From Rhodamnia argentea (taxonomy: Eukaryota > Streptophyta > Magnoliopsida > Myrtales > Myrtaceae), in assembly GCF_020921035.1 (NCBI RefSeq), contig NC_063160.1, positions 19,185,095 to 19,249,094 on the forward strand: a DNA stretch of 64,000 nucleotides. Reading direction: 5' to 3'. The position numbers and the translations under genes were made by a program. The notes under the pieces are model-generated. The model saw nothing but the letters and a program-made list of their open reading frames with translations, was not told where the DNA came from and made no database searches. Numbering within the stretch: the first letter of the stretch is position 1; every line of letters starts with the position of its first letter. Below, piece by piece: positions 1-10,960 of this stretch.

Positions 1-2015
1 CAAACAGGTGTATACCAAAGGCCAAGCAAAGAAGATGAGCCAAGTGGAGCAGGTACACCAACCGCACTTAGAAGATCAACAAGAGCCAAAAAGCCAAATC
101 CGAAGTATGCCAATGCCGCCATAGTAGAAGAAGCAGATGCAATAGAACCAGAGATATTTGAGGAAGCGTCTCGGAGTCTGAAGTGGATTAAAGCTATGGA
201 AGAGGAAATTGTTGCATTAGAGCGAAATCGGACTTGGGAGCTCGCACCAAAGCCAAGAGATGTGAAGCCTATTTCTTGTAAATGAGTGTACAAGATAAAG
301 TGTCGTACTGTTGGATCAATAGAGAGGCGGAAGGCTCGTCCGGTAGCCCGAGGGTTCTCTCAACAATATGGACTAGACTATGATGAAACGTTTAGTCCAG
401 TTACAAAGTTTACAACTGTATGAGTCCTACTAGCACTTGCAGCTAGCAAAAGTTGGAACTTGTAGCAAATGGACGTGAAGGATGCATTTTGCATGGCGAG
501 CTAGATCGGGAGATCTACATGAGCCAACCGATGGGCTTTCAGAGTCAAGATCATCCCGAGTATGTGTGTAAGCTCCGAAAGGCTCTCTATGGATTGAAAC
601 AAGCACCGAGGGCTTGGTATGGTAAGATTGCCAAATTTCTTGCTAGTAGTGGTTATTTGGTGACATCTGCGGATTCTAGCTTGTTTGTCAAATCTAAAGG
701 AGGGAAGCTAGCTATTTTGCTGGTGTATGTGGATGAATTAATCATCACAGGAGATTGTGAAGAAGAAATTCTCCAAACCAAGGAGAATTTGTCGGTTCGC
801 TTTCAAAAGAAAGAACTTGGACAGCTCAAGCATTTCCTTGGTTTAGAGGTCGATTGTACTCAAGAAGGAATATTTCTCCATCAGCAAAAGTATTCCAAAG
901 ATTTGTTGAAGAAATTTGTAATGCTAAATGCAAGCCAATCTCGACACCGATGGAGCCAAACGCCAAAATGTGTGCTCATGAAGGGAAAGATTTAGAAGAT
1001 GCTACCATGTACCGGCAAGTCGTGGGTAGTCTTATCTACTTAACTTTAACAATACCAGATATTTCTCTTGCAATTGGTGTGATGAGTCGCTACATGCAAA
1101 GTCCAAAGAAGACTCATTTGGAATCAATTCGTCGAATCCTGAGATATGTGAAGAGTACGCTTAACTACGGTATTATGTACAAGAAAGGTGGAGATTGCAT
1201 AATAGTTGGCTATTATGATGCTAACTATGCAGGTGACCATGATACCTAGCGTTCAACTACCGGGTATGTTTTCATGCTTGGGTCCGGAGCAATTTCATGG
1301 TGTAGCAAAAGACAACCAACAGTGTCTTTGTCAACCACGAAAGCAGAGTACCGAGCAGCAGCGATAGTTGTTCAAGAAAGCACTTGGCTTATGCAATTAT
1401 TGAAAGACTTGCATCAGCCAACAGAGTATGGTATCTCTTTGTACTGCGACAACTTGTCGGCAATACGTTTGGCGGAGAATCCAGTTTTTCATGCAAGAAC
1501 TAAGCATGTGGAGGTGCATTATCATTTTATCGGAGAGAAAGTCTTGCAAGAAGAAATTGAGTTGGAGCATGTCGGAACGGAAAACCAAGCTATAGATTTG
1601 TTTGCAAAAGGCTTGAGTAGCAACAAGTTCGAAAGTTTCTGTCATCGACTCGGTATGGTGATAAGAGTAGAAGCTAGTATTGAGGGGGAGTATTGAATAA
1701 AACAACACCAGCACATGGGTTGCCTTGTGACCAAGTATTGCGTGTCGTTAACATACTGTTGTTTATTTGTAATTATGTTACCGAGTCCTTAGCGTTTGTT
1801 ACGCTGATCCTAGTCTATAGGAATTATGGGTTAGTGGATTTGTTGCTTAATATTAGTGATGGAAGTGGAGAACGTGTAAGTGCACCGTTTGAGCTATCAG
1901 CCTATATAAAGGCAATGATATGCATTGAATAAAATATGCTAGACATCATTTTCTCTTCTATTGTTTAATCTCTCTAGAGGTCATTGAACCATCCTTGCTG
2001 CTTGTTCTTTGAACA
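1..2015 (+). mobile_element. Ty1/copia retrotransposon, decayed 3' part (reverse transcriptase, RNase H, 3' LTR)
   Basis: The plus strand encodes the end of a copia polyprotein: linker, reverse transcriptase and RNase H, finishing at 1696. Recognisable blocks are the start of the RT ([11 protein letters not shown]), [11 protein letters not shown], the [14 protein letters not shown] block and the RNase H end ([23 protein letters not shown]). It is dead. There are in-frame stops near 284, 421 and 463, a frameshift near 900 and another stop near 1248, and the RT active-site block reads YVDE instead of YVDD. The 5' half (gag, protease, integrase) lies outside the window or is lost. It sits tail to tail with the 3' end of the minus-strand TIR-NB-jacalin gene. 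Confidence 0.93.
1691..2015 (+). repeat. 3' LTR of the copia remnant (end approximate)
   Basis: A purine-rich tract (agggggag, 1683-1690) directly follows the polyprotein stop, as expected of the polypurine tract. The LTR therefore begins about 1691. A TATA-like tatataaagg lies near 1902. The LTR end is set at 2015 (gaaca) only because copia LTRs end in CA. An end up to about 2050 is possible because no second LTR is in the window. Confidence 0.6.
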
Positions 2016-2154
2016 TATGAGTGGTGAAAAATAAGACCTATTTGTCAAGTTTAATTTACTAAATCACATGACAGGATACATATCTACATGGTCTCGACCA
2101 ATGAGACATGAGAAAGTACACAACGATGAATCGGAGAGGTAAAGAAACACTAAC

Positions 2155-5100
2155 CCGGATGACCTCGGCCTTATCTTCGTTTGGGTAGCCACCGTGCATG
2201 GCTGAGTAAACTCGTTCACCATTGTTGTCATAAACAAACTTAATGTAATGGATAACATCATCGTACCTTACCTCAAGTTCCCTCACACCGTTGAATTTCC
2301 CATCGTCCCAAGCACGTCCACCTAGGCCTCCAAACGGCCCGATTGATTTGATTGGGTAGAGATGGGAGATTGGTTCAAAATGTGCTCCAATTGCTTCAAG
2401 ATGTTCACCACTCCAACCGTAGAATCCAACAATTTTGCCACCCGTTGCAGGAGAGGAGAAGTGCCATCCCATTTCATCACCAATAGGTCCAATCGTCTTT
2501 TTGTTAGTTTGAAATGTAAGAGAAGTAATGCCGTCCAAAAAATAATACCCGGATATTGAAGTCAGGTACTCATCTGGAACATGTATTTGGATCTGCGATG
2601 ATAGAGGTAACCATCAAACGCATGACTTAAAGTCGAGAGCAGTCCCGCCAACATAGGCAAAAGCATATTTTACGCACGGGAACGTACCTTATGGACCATA
2701 CTTACTGTATGGAACTTCTCATCATCAATGCTGCCATGTGTCTCCAACTGCCACAATTTTTTATACTCCTCTTCGTACTGAAACGTGATTGATCGGATGT
2801 ATGACCCTTTACTTGGTTCAAATTCAACAATGATTTTCTTTACATTGGTATGATTATTGCCATCATCCCAAAATGACGTTTTCGAACAACCAAATAATCC
2901 GACAGACTTGAAGGGATAGTATGGCTCGACTTGTGCTCCGATAGATTCAAGATGATCACCGGCACTCCCGAAAAAGCTGATAACTTTCCCAGCTTCCCAT
3001 GGTAAGGAAAAGTAGTCCCCTTCCTCTATACCAATGGGTCCCAATATTCTTTTGTTGGTTTGAAATGTAAGCGAGTTGATTATAGTGCCCCTATCATTTT
3101 CATGTACGAAATATCCAGAAAAAGAAGTTATGTACTCGTTCGGGCATTCCAATTGAACCTGCAAACAGGCCATATTCGACGTGAGTGACGTTCAAGTAGA
3201 AACGGAGAAAGAGAAAAGGAAAGAGTCTAGATACAACCTTGAAAGTATTCTCCCCGCCATTTCCACCATAATTAGTTTCCGGCTCGAAGCTGGTGGCGCC
3301 GTCGACTTCAAAAGTAATGGACTCGATGAAGTCTGTGTAGTGAACATCAATCCCCTTTATATCAACAAAATCCCAGGATTTTCCGCCTTTGCCTCCAAAA
3401 GGCCCGAAAACCTGAACGGGATATGTATGAGGAATAGGCTCATAAAAAGCTCCGATGGACTCGAGACGAGGGCCAACACAAGTCCCATGAAAGCCGACAA
3501 TTTTGCCGCCTGTGTATGGAAATGAAAAATGCCTCCCTTTATTAGCTGCTCCGATCGGTCCATGACTCCTTCTATTAGTATGGATTGTCAATGACTGAAG
3601 AATGGTGATTTTGGAAACTTCTTCAACGTAGCCCGTGATGGATGTCAAGTATTCACTTGGATGGTCGAGCTCAATCTGAGAAAGAAAAGGGATAAAAATG
3701 AAAGAATTCAAGCCCAACAGTCAACTTTAACAATGAAGAATAGAATCTGCCAGAAAAAATAAAGCATCAAGGACATCAACAAAATCACATCACATCTTGA
3801 AGATAATGTTGACGATGTTTATACAATAGCTCACCGTATATGTTTTTCCTCCTCCACTTGGGCCATGTATGAACGGACCAACTGGACGTCCACGTTCATC
3901 ATATAAGATAGAGATAGACATAACTGCCTCATCAAAGCCTATGACGATTTGCCTCACACCTGTGTGTTTTCCGTCATTCCAAATGTCCGTACCACTATCA
4001 CCGCCGAATGGTCCCACAATATCAAATGGATATGTATGAGAAATTGGCCTGAAATGGGCTCCGATTGAGTTGAGCATGCCGCTGCATTTTCCATGAAGCC
4101 CGATAATCCGTCCTCCGAAATGTGAGAGATCAAAAGGCTGTCCCATTTCAGATCCAAATGGTCCGTACGTCTTCTTGTTGCTGTGGAACTTGAGAGACTT
4201 GACATGTTGAATACCTATAAAATCACCAATATGGCCTGATATAGAAACGAGGTATTCACTTGGATGATCTAATGTCACCCGCTGCAAGAAGTACAAAAGT
4301 TTTTATGAGCGTTACCATAATCACATCCATCTAATATCTAATATGTATTGCTTTTTCGTTATCTTGGATCTAATATAATTCCTTCACTGTGACAAATAAA
4401 TTACTTAGACCGAATTCAGTTTAAGTACTTACACCTAATATGTAACCGAAAGGACGAGGTTGATCCGCATGCCAATTTTGTCGATTTTGCTGCAAATGAA
4501 AGGGAAGATAATAAAGTCTCATAAACAAGTCAAAAGGAGACGAAGTGAATACATAAAAGAAGAAAAGATGAAAAAGGAATGATACGATTATACCTTCCCA
4601 CTTGGCAATTTTACGTGAAGGGAAAAGCTTACATAACAGTTTGACAAATACTGTCAGTTATTTTTTATCGTAAATCTACACAACATCATCGTGTATTTTG
4701 CATAAAACACTCATTAATTGGAAAATCGTGCGGTCGGAAATAATGACAGTCTTGTTAGAGTATCATGGTAGCAAAGCCTTTACATGAAATAGTGAAACAT
4801 TAACATGTTTACTTGTTGGATCATCATCTCCTGACTACCTTACATTCTTCTACCTTAATAACTTTTGCACAAAAATGATAGTAAGCTTGTAGTTAATTCT
4901 GTTTACCTTCTTAAATCCATCGAACAGGAAGGATCTCACCAAACACCCGTTCTGGTCATAATCGATGGCGATGGTACCAAGAGCTGTCCGTCCGGACAGC
5001 CTAATTTGCCTCACACCAGTGTGTGCCCCATCATCAAAAGCAACACCGCCTTGACCTCCATATGGCCCAACTGGCCCGAATGAACGAAAGAGCGAATCGA

Positions 5101-7502
5101 CATGGGGCGTTCTAACCAACTTCTCCAATATCTGATGCCATTGATATTTCGAGTCTTTTGACTTGCCCTTTAGGAATGAACCCAACCTCTTAAGAAACCA
5201 TGGATGACCCCCTGCATAATGAGCTAGATTTCTGCACAACTCCGCATAGCCTTCTTGAGGTTCTTCTCTCTTCAAGGCATGGTGACGAAAGAGCCGGAGG
5301 GCTTCATTCGGGTCCAATCCTCTGACGATATACTTGTCGTCTACATTGAGATCTTTCAGCAAGTTTTGGTCTCTGGTTGTGATCAAAATTCTGCTCCCTG
5401 GACACAGCAGCTCTCGCTCTTCGTCTCCGGCCCCGAAGTAGTCGAGTTGTTTTTTCCTGGTGACATTATCGAGAACAAGAAGTATCCTCTTATGGCATAT
5501 GTTACTATTTATCTCGTTCATGTTGGTCTCAATGTCGTCATACGTACTCAATCCTTCCACCTTTATGAGATTATGGAGCAGCTTCTTTTGTAGGCCTAAC
5601 ATAGCTACAGGATTGTCGCAATCTGCTTCTCCGATTTTATCAAGAAAGACAAGACACTCGAAATCTCGGCGAATGCGCTCGCATATGACTGCGGCCGCCA
5701 TCGTCTTACCCATCCCTTCTTCTCCACATATACCTATGACAAGCACGTCCTCCTCTTGGTCCATTCTGAGTAAAGGAATCACCTCGCCTACCAACAATTC
5801 CACTCCAAATGCATTTCTCGCAAAGTAGAGCGACCGCGTTTCACGGATTTTCTCCACAAGGCACTCTATTATCTCCTCTACAAGTCTCCTTTCATCCCTG
5901 ATGTTAAGTGCAGTTAAGAATATGAGAGAAAAAATGTAATAATATGCACCAACAGACAATGTTCAAGATTTTTCGCATTCATATGATTAATTGATTGCCA
6001 AAGATTGTGACTTTATCGAAGTACTGTGATTTGATAAATGAGGTATCACATAAATGACGAACTGAACAGAAAACAAAGAAGGAAAAGCAATGTAGAGGCA
6101 ATCTAGCACCGCCTCTCTGGGCTTCCACAGGATTCTTGAGGCCACTAGCTCTGGGGACAGGGACCGTCGCAACTATGCCCTGTAACGACAAGCACAGCAG
6201 CCTTCGCTGGTACTAAATCATGATGATCAACTAGCAAAAGTTATGATGCAATGAACATGAAGAAGAGATACGTACCCTCCCGCATTGTTCCTCAAGCCGA
6301 GTCCCGACAAATGCTTAGTCTCTCTCAGGGCGTCCCTCCATTTTTGTATTTGTCCATCATCTCTCTCGGTTCCACACAATCTTTCAAAACCTTGAGCAAA
6401 TTCACTCCCGCTCGTTAACTTCGAAATGTCCTCGGCTTTTACATCGTGGAAGATGGGAACAACTAGGTGCCCATGGTTTCTAAACCTCTTCTTGCACTCT
6501 AGAATCTCAACTAGCTCATTCATGCACCACTTCGAGTCGGCGTAGTTCCTGGAGAACACGATTAGGGCAATTCTCGCATGCCAAATCGCTCTGAAAAGCT
6601 TGGATTTGATTTCATCGCCAATGTCTTCTCTCGCATTGTCCCTAAAGCATTGAGAATATAGTAAGTGGTTTCTTCTCAGCACGTATCAGCTGACTTAGCG
6701 AGCAATTTTGTGCTCATATACAGTTAAGGTTAAGAATATAAAAGTTAAGAATTAAATGTAAAAATAAAAAATAAAAAACTTCATTTCTCTCTCTTTCTCC
6801 ACCACCATCCTCTGAGCCCTCCGTGTCGTTGTGGCCGTCGCACCCAGCGGCGAGTCTACACCCTCCACCTTCGTTGCCACATATGTGCTCAGGCCGACCA
6901 TATCTGAATAGTGACGTCGCTGGTCCATGACCGGTGAGGGGGTTCGTCCATAGACACGAGCATTGCTCGTCCTTGGCCGCTACGACAAGATCAGGCCACT
7001 GCGACACCATGAGCTCAAAAACAAAAACAGAGGAAGGCGAGGATGAAGACCACAGAGAAAGCGCCCATGCTGTTGTGGCTCCAGACCTAGTTCAGAGGAA
7101 GACAAAGACGACGGAGGGAGTGGCTCGGTTCGGCCTCCCAACAGTGTTGGCCTGGATGCGACGACAGCGACGGCAGGGGAGGCGCGGAGGTCAAGGTCAG
7201 AGGCGGTGTGGAGGGAGGGGAAGAGAAAGAAACTAGGTGGTCTGAATAAGAAGATTTCACCTGAAGCATTGGATCGACGCCTGCCTCAAAGCAGAGAAAA
7301 GGTGCGCTATGAAGTTCCTCCTCAGATCCTTGCCACGAAAACTCACGAACACATCGTACTTCCATTGAGGAGGACCGCCAGGAGGAGGAGGAGGTGGTGG
7401 TGGTGGGGGCGGCGGCGGCGGAGGAGGAGGAGGAGGAGGAGGAGGAGGAGGAGGTGGTGGCGGCGGCGGCGGCGGTGGAGGAGGAGGAGGGGAAGTAAAC
7501 AT
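2155..7502 (-). CDS. TIR / NB-ARC / jacalin-repeat protein (NLR-like without LRR), 3' end open
   Basis: Likely intracellular immune receptor or adaptor. Exons, 5' to 3': 7502-7261, 6641-6276, 5897-4907, 4281-3835, 3675-3238, 3158-2688, 2592-2155. All junctions are GT/AG and frames close, giving 1131 residues so far. Order: 37 prolines (5-41); TIR about 47-200 (YDVFVSFRGKD, SRNYADSKWCMNELVEIL, keeping the conserved Glu); NB-ARC about 255-460 with P-loop GEEGMGKT, kinase-2 ILLVLDNV and RNBS-B GSRILITTRD. The GLPL motif is changed to GHPW, and ARC2, MHD and LRR are missing. Jacalin domains start near 478, 622, 772 and 915, and a half domain near 1070 runs to 1131. The first half of each jacalin domain ends one exon and the second half starts the next. 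The last half domain has no partner exon before the copia remnant, so the gene is truncated or continues beyond it. The family is known (NLRs with integrated domains); the function is inferred. Confidence 0.85.
6642..7260 (-). other. Intron 1 of the TIR-NB-jacalin gene, splitting the TIR domain
   Basis: The donor (gtgaaa after 7261) and the acceptor (tttag before 6641) join FR to DN, so the intron falls between the N-terminal TIR strand/helix and the rest of the domain. Plant TIR domains are usually in one exon. The intron is 619 bp, locally GC-rich, and I see no coding homology in it. Confidence 0.75.
7380..7490 (-). repeat. CCN trinucleotide microsatellite encoding 37 prolines
   Basis: On the minus strand an uninterrupted run of CCT, CCG, CCC and CCA codons follows Met-Phe-Thr-Ser and precedes GGPPQW and the TIR domain. 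On the plus strand it appears as GGA/GGC repeats, which produce meaningless poly-Arg and poly-Gly frames. Length polymorphism is likely. Confidence 0.9.
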
Positions 7503-8449
7503 GATCTTAAGATTGATGCAATGACCCTCCAGGGATAAGTAATCACTAATTTGTTATCAAGTTAGATACTTCATTTGAGTTGTTATATGGATTCCAAGTT
7601 TGATTTAAGAAGACATTATATGCACACTCCACCTGCTCTCAATTACAATATCCGGGTCCTTGATCATTTTAATTACTAATGGTTACGGAATCTCTCTCAA
7701 TACAAAAAGGAACATTAACATTATATTATGCCCGTCCAACCCGAGAGAGAGAGAGAGAGAGAGAGACAGTAACGCGGACAAGTCCCGTGTTCCTCCCGGG
7801 ATCACGGTGAATTTGTCTGGATCCAGATTCATTGGACTTGATCTATCTCAACGGTTCATTTAAGTAAATCTTTTTTTTATTTAGGGACCACGTGAGCCGC
7901 CCCGACCCGCTCCGACCAATTGCGGATCAACCTCCTGTCTTTTTTACTCTCTGAGTCTCTGGGGCCGTTCATATCTGAGTAAGGCTTTTACTATGGCAAG
8001 GCCTCGTTATAAATAAACAACCATCAACCGGCCGTGGGAGGCGGGCGGCGATCGCACTGACCGGCGACATTCTACTTTTTTTTAGCAGTTTATATATTTT
8101 TTTTTTTAATTTTATTTTTTATAAAAAAAAGACAAAATTAAATTACACACACATATATATGTATATATAAACTAAGAACTTTTACAAGCTAAATGAATTA
8201 TAAATGGGTTGGTATTGTCTAAACTAAATGGGTTCGAAGACAAATCCATTTACAACCAACATATAATTAGGCTTACAATTTATATCCATTAACAACACAT
8301 TTATTAGAATTTGGTTAACCCATTTTTGACCTATTTTATTGAATATGCGTCAACCCATATTTTAACCTCTAACATTTTTACAATGATAGGGAAAGTAGAA
8401 ACTCATCTCAAACTAAAAGACAAATAAATTGTGGTATTCCGTCATGTCC
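7503..8449. other. Upstream flank of the TIR-NB-jacalin gene, no gene seen
   Basis: This should hold the promoter of the minus-strand gene; no TATA box was assigned. A (GA)n microsatellite lies at 7743-7766. From about 8080 the sequence is very AT-rich with an (AC)/(AT) microsatellite near 8145-8170. Between 8180 and 8380 recurring 'aacccattt'-type stretches look like an old dispersed repeat. Confidence 0.5.
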
Positions 8450-10110
8450 TCACTAGTCGCATGAATCGATGAATTGTTAGAATTCAAGGTAAGAGACGTA
8501 CTGATCCATGCTACGAAGTTCAAGTTATTTCGCCCTGAAAAAGGGAAATACGAAAGAGACGATGTGATTTATTCTTTAGTTATATTATGATCGAGTGCAC
8601 AAACACAATGAAATAGAAAGTAAAAGCGATAAAAGAGAAATCGAGAAACAAGTTTATCCCGATCACTCTTAAACTAAGGTAACATCCAGTAGATGATTTC
8701 ACTATAATTACTATATTTTACCTCTCTGTTGCAATTGTCAACTACAATTTGGAAAAAAAAAAAAAAAACTCTCAACTATAAAAGAAAGAGATTATATATA
8801 AAAATGGTGGGATAATTGCAAAAAAAAAAATCCTAAATCTATTGCAATTGTGCCAATTCATGCCTAAACCTTTTTTTTTTGTCAATTTGGTCATAAAATT
8901 TTATATTTGTATCAATTCATTACTTTCAGTTAATTTTAGCATGATATCGCCACCTAGCAATTTTTAATAATATTTTAATATTTTGATTATTTTTTTATTT
9001 TTTTATTTTTTTTTCTTTCCCTCTTCTTATAGCCGATTGCCGGTGCGGCGACCCGGCTAGATGCGGGCGTTACCGCCCCTAGCGAGCCCGACCTCGCCCA
9101 ATGATCGGTTCCTGGTGCGGTTCGGTGGAATCGGTAAACAAAAAAGTAGAAGAAGATAGTCGTTCTTTGACTCATTCTCGGTCGATCCACATATTATTTG
9201 ATATGTATCTTAAAACTCTAAACAAATCCATCTCCTGGGCATCTAAGGAAGTTTGAGTCGTTTTGTTCGTCTGGAGCATCTTCATGATTTTTATTTTTGT
9301 TCAAGATCAAGAAAGCGGAAGAAGATGGTCGAATTTGTTCAACGAAAATGACTCAAGCCATGGATGAGTATTATCTATCCCCTTTATATTAGGTTCATAT
9401 TTAAAAATAAAAATAAAAATAAAAATAAAAATTTGCAGTCCGATTTGGCTGGCCATCTGTCCAGTTCCCCCCGAAGCCAAAAACGAACACAAGAAGCGGG
9501 AACCGAACCGAACAGGCTAGTTCGGTCCGGTCCTAGCGGTTGCCGGTTTGGTTGGTCCATTATTTTCATCCCTACCTGACGAGGATGCTTGATCTCGCCA
9601 TTGTTGGGCAAGGCTTACCCTCGCTAGAACCGGCGAAGGCGAGGCCGGATCTCGTTGCCTCTCACCTCTGGCCAATTGATCGAGTCCGGGGATCGGGTGA
9701 AGGAAGAGGGAAGAAAAATAAAATAAAATAGATAAATAATTGAAAAATATTAAAACAGTACAAAAAATTGCCATATTAACAATTTTCGGCTAAAATTGGT
9801 CGGAAGGACTAAATTGGCACAAATGCGAAATGTTTATCACCGATTTGGCAAAAAAAAAAAATGGTATAGAATTGAATTGACACAATTACAATAGATTTAA
9901 GACTTTTTATCGTAATTATTCATCACAATAGTTATTTATGGGTCTAAACCCAAATTATTAATAAAATACAAATTCAAACTATAAAAACCTTCTAGCATTT
10001 CAGGGGCGCTGCTCCCTTAGACAATAGCCCTATCACCGGCGAGCGGTACTCCGTGCCTTCTTGTCAATGAGAAATATGAACCGTATCCTAATAAGTTAGT
10101 CCAAAATAGA
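8450..10110 (+). repeat. Dispersed repeat copy 1, split by a nested foldback element
   Basis: Two pieces, about 8450-8760 and 9925-10110, match the continuous copy at 10560-10960 and the copy near 44930-45240. Shared blocks are 'gtgcacaa.cacaa.gaaatag', 'acatccag.a.atgatttactataatta', 'aacccaaat' followed by 'aataaaata', and 'gggcgctg.cccctt'. The two halves are interrupted only by the 8812-9924 foldback, so the foldback inserted later. Termini were not defined; it may be an LTR fragment. Confidence 0.65.
8812..9924. mobile_element. Foldback (long inverted-repeat) element with GC-rich core
   Basis: The left arm, about 8812-9010, is the degenerate reverse complement of the right arm, about 9715-9924. 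Both are built from short units of the type 'ccaatt.a..cctaaa.ctttt'. The core of about 700 bp carries two GC-rich patches (about 9040-9130 and 9590-9690). No transposase was seen. It belongs to the same family as the elements at 12890 and 14989. Confidence 0.7.
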
Positions 10111-10559
10111 CTTAATTGGATGACACGAAAGAATCTACTCGAGGATGCCATTGAATTGTGGCGCGCTCTTTCGTCAAGGGAGAGGGGTTGCCCCGTTGCT
10201 TCTCTGAAAGCGCGATCGTGCGTTTGATTTGATGAATGCCGCAGTCGGAGAGGTCTGTCTCCATTGTCTGCCCCAGATGTGATCGACGCGAATAGACCAT
10301 TTTAAAACTCCCTCGTTGAGCGAGAACGTGGCTCGTTTTCCATGCACGGCGTAAGATAAAGAACGTGTACGTTCGTAATTCACAATACTGATAACGATTA
10401 ACAATGATAATGACAATAAGTTGCATCCAACTCGCACTGTACGAGGGCCATACCTTCTTAAAAAAAAAAATCCTGCATCTATCCCGCAGAAATCTCATAT
10501 TTATATGGGTCGTTTTCAATCTTTTAAATATCACCTATAGTTCATACAACTTTCGGTCT
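10111..10559. other. Intergenic, nothing recognised
   Basis: The open frames here are short and overlap on both strands. I see no conserved protein, RNA gene or repeat end. Confidence 0.5.
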
Positions 10560-10960
10560 CGAGTTGTTTATTTTGCATGTGTTGTGTGCACATTAGATGG
10601 CAAGCACATGGTAGGATTAGACGCAGAAATGACGAGAAAAAAAAATCGAGATGCTAAGTTTATCATGGTTCATCCTTAAATGAGGACTACATCCAGCAAA
10701 AGATTTTACTATAATTAGCATATCTCACATCACTTTTATAACTCTATATTATATAATAGTAATTATTCGTAAACCCAAATCTAAACTGTCAATAAAATAC
10801 GGACTCAAATTATAAAAGTCATTTAACGTGTAAAGGGCGCTGTCCCCTTGAGACTCTCGATAAGTTGCCCGCTCAGACCCTTACCTGCTCAGCGAGGAGG
10901 TACTCTCATACTTTCCTGTACTCCCCAACAGCATACACATACCTCACCGTTCGCCAGCAC
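10560..10960 (+). repeat. Dispersed repeat copy 2 (uninterrupted)
   Basis: It has the same ordered blocks as copies 1 and 3: the 'acatccagcaaaagattttac' region (about 10690), 'gtaaacccaaat', 'caataaaatacgg' and 'agggcgctgtccccttgag' (about 10835). It serves as the intact reference for copy 1, which lies just upstream in the same orientation. Confidence 0.65.

Noticed and set aside
1397..1714. 105-codon minus-strand frame
   Set aside because: Antisense of the copia RNase H region, no motif.
4433..4491. Possible 55-bp exon (QNRQNWHADQPRPFGYIL) between exons 3 and 4 of the TIR-NB-jacalin gene, with good splice signals
   Set aside because: Including it breaks the frame into the next jacalin exon, while joining 4907 directly to 4281 keeps phase 0 and restores a normal jacalin sequence. 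It may be a cryptic or poison exon.
7206..7538. Plus-strand frame rich in Arg and Trp
   Set aside because: Shadow of the proline-coding microsatellite on the other strand.
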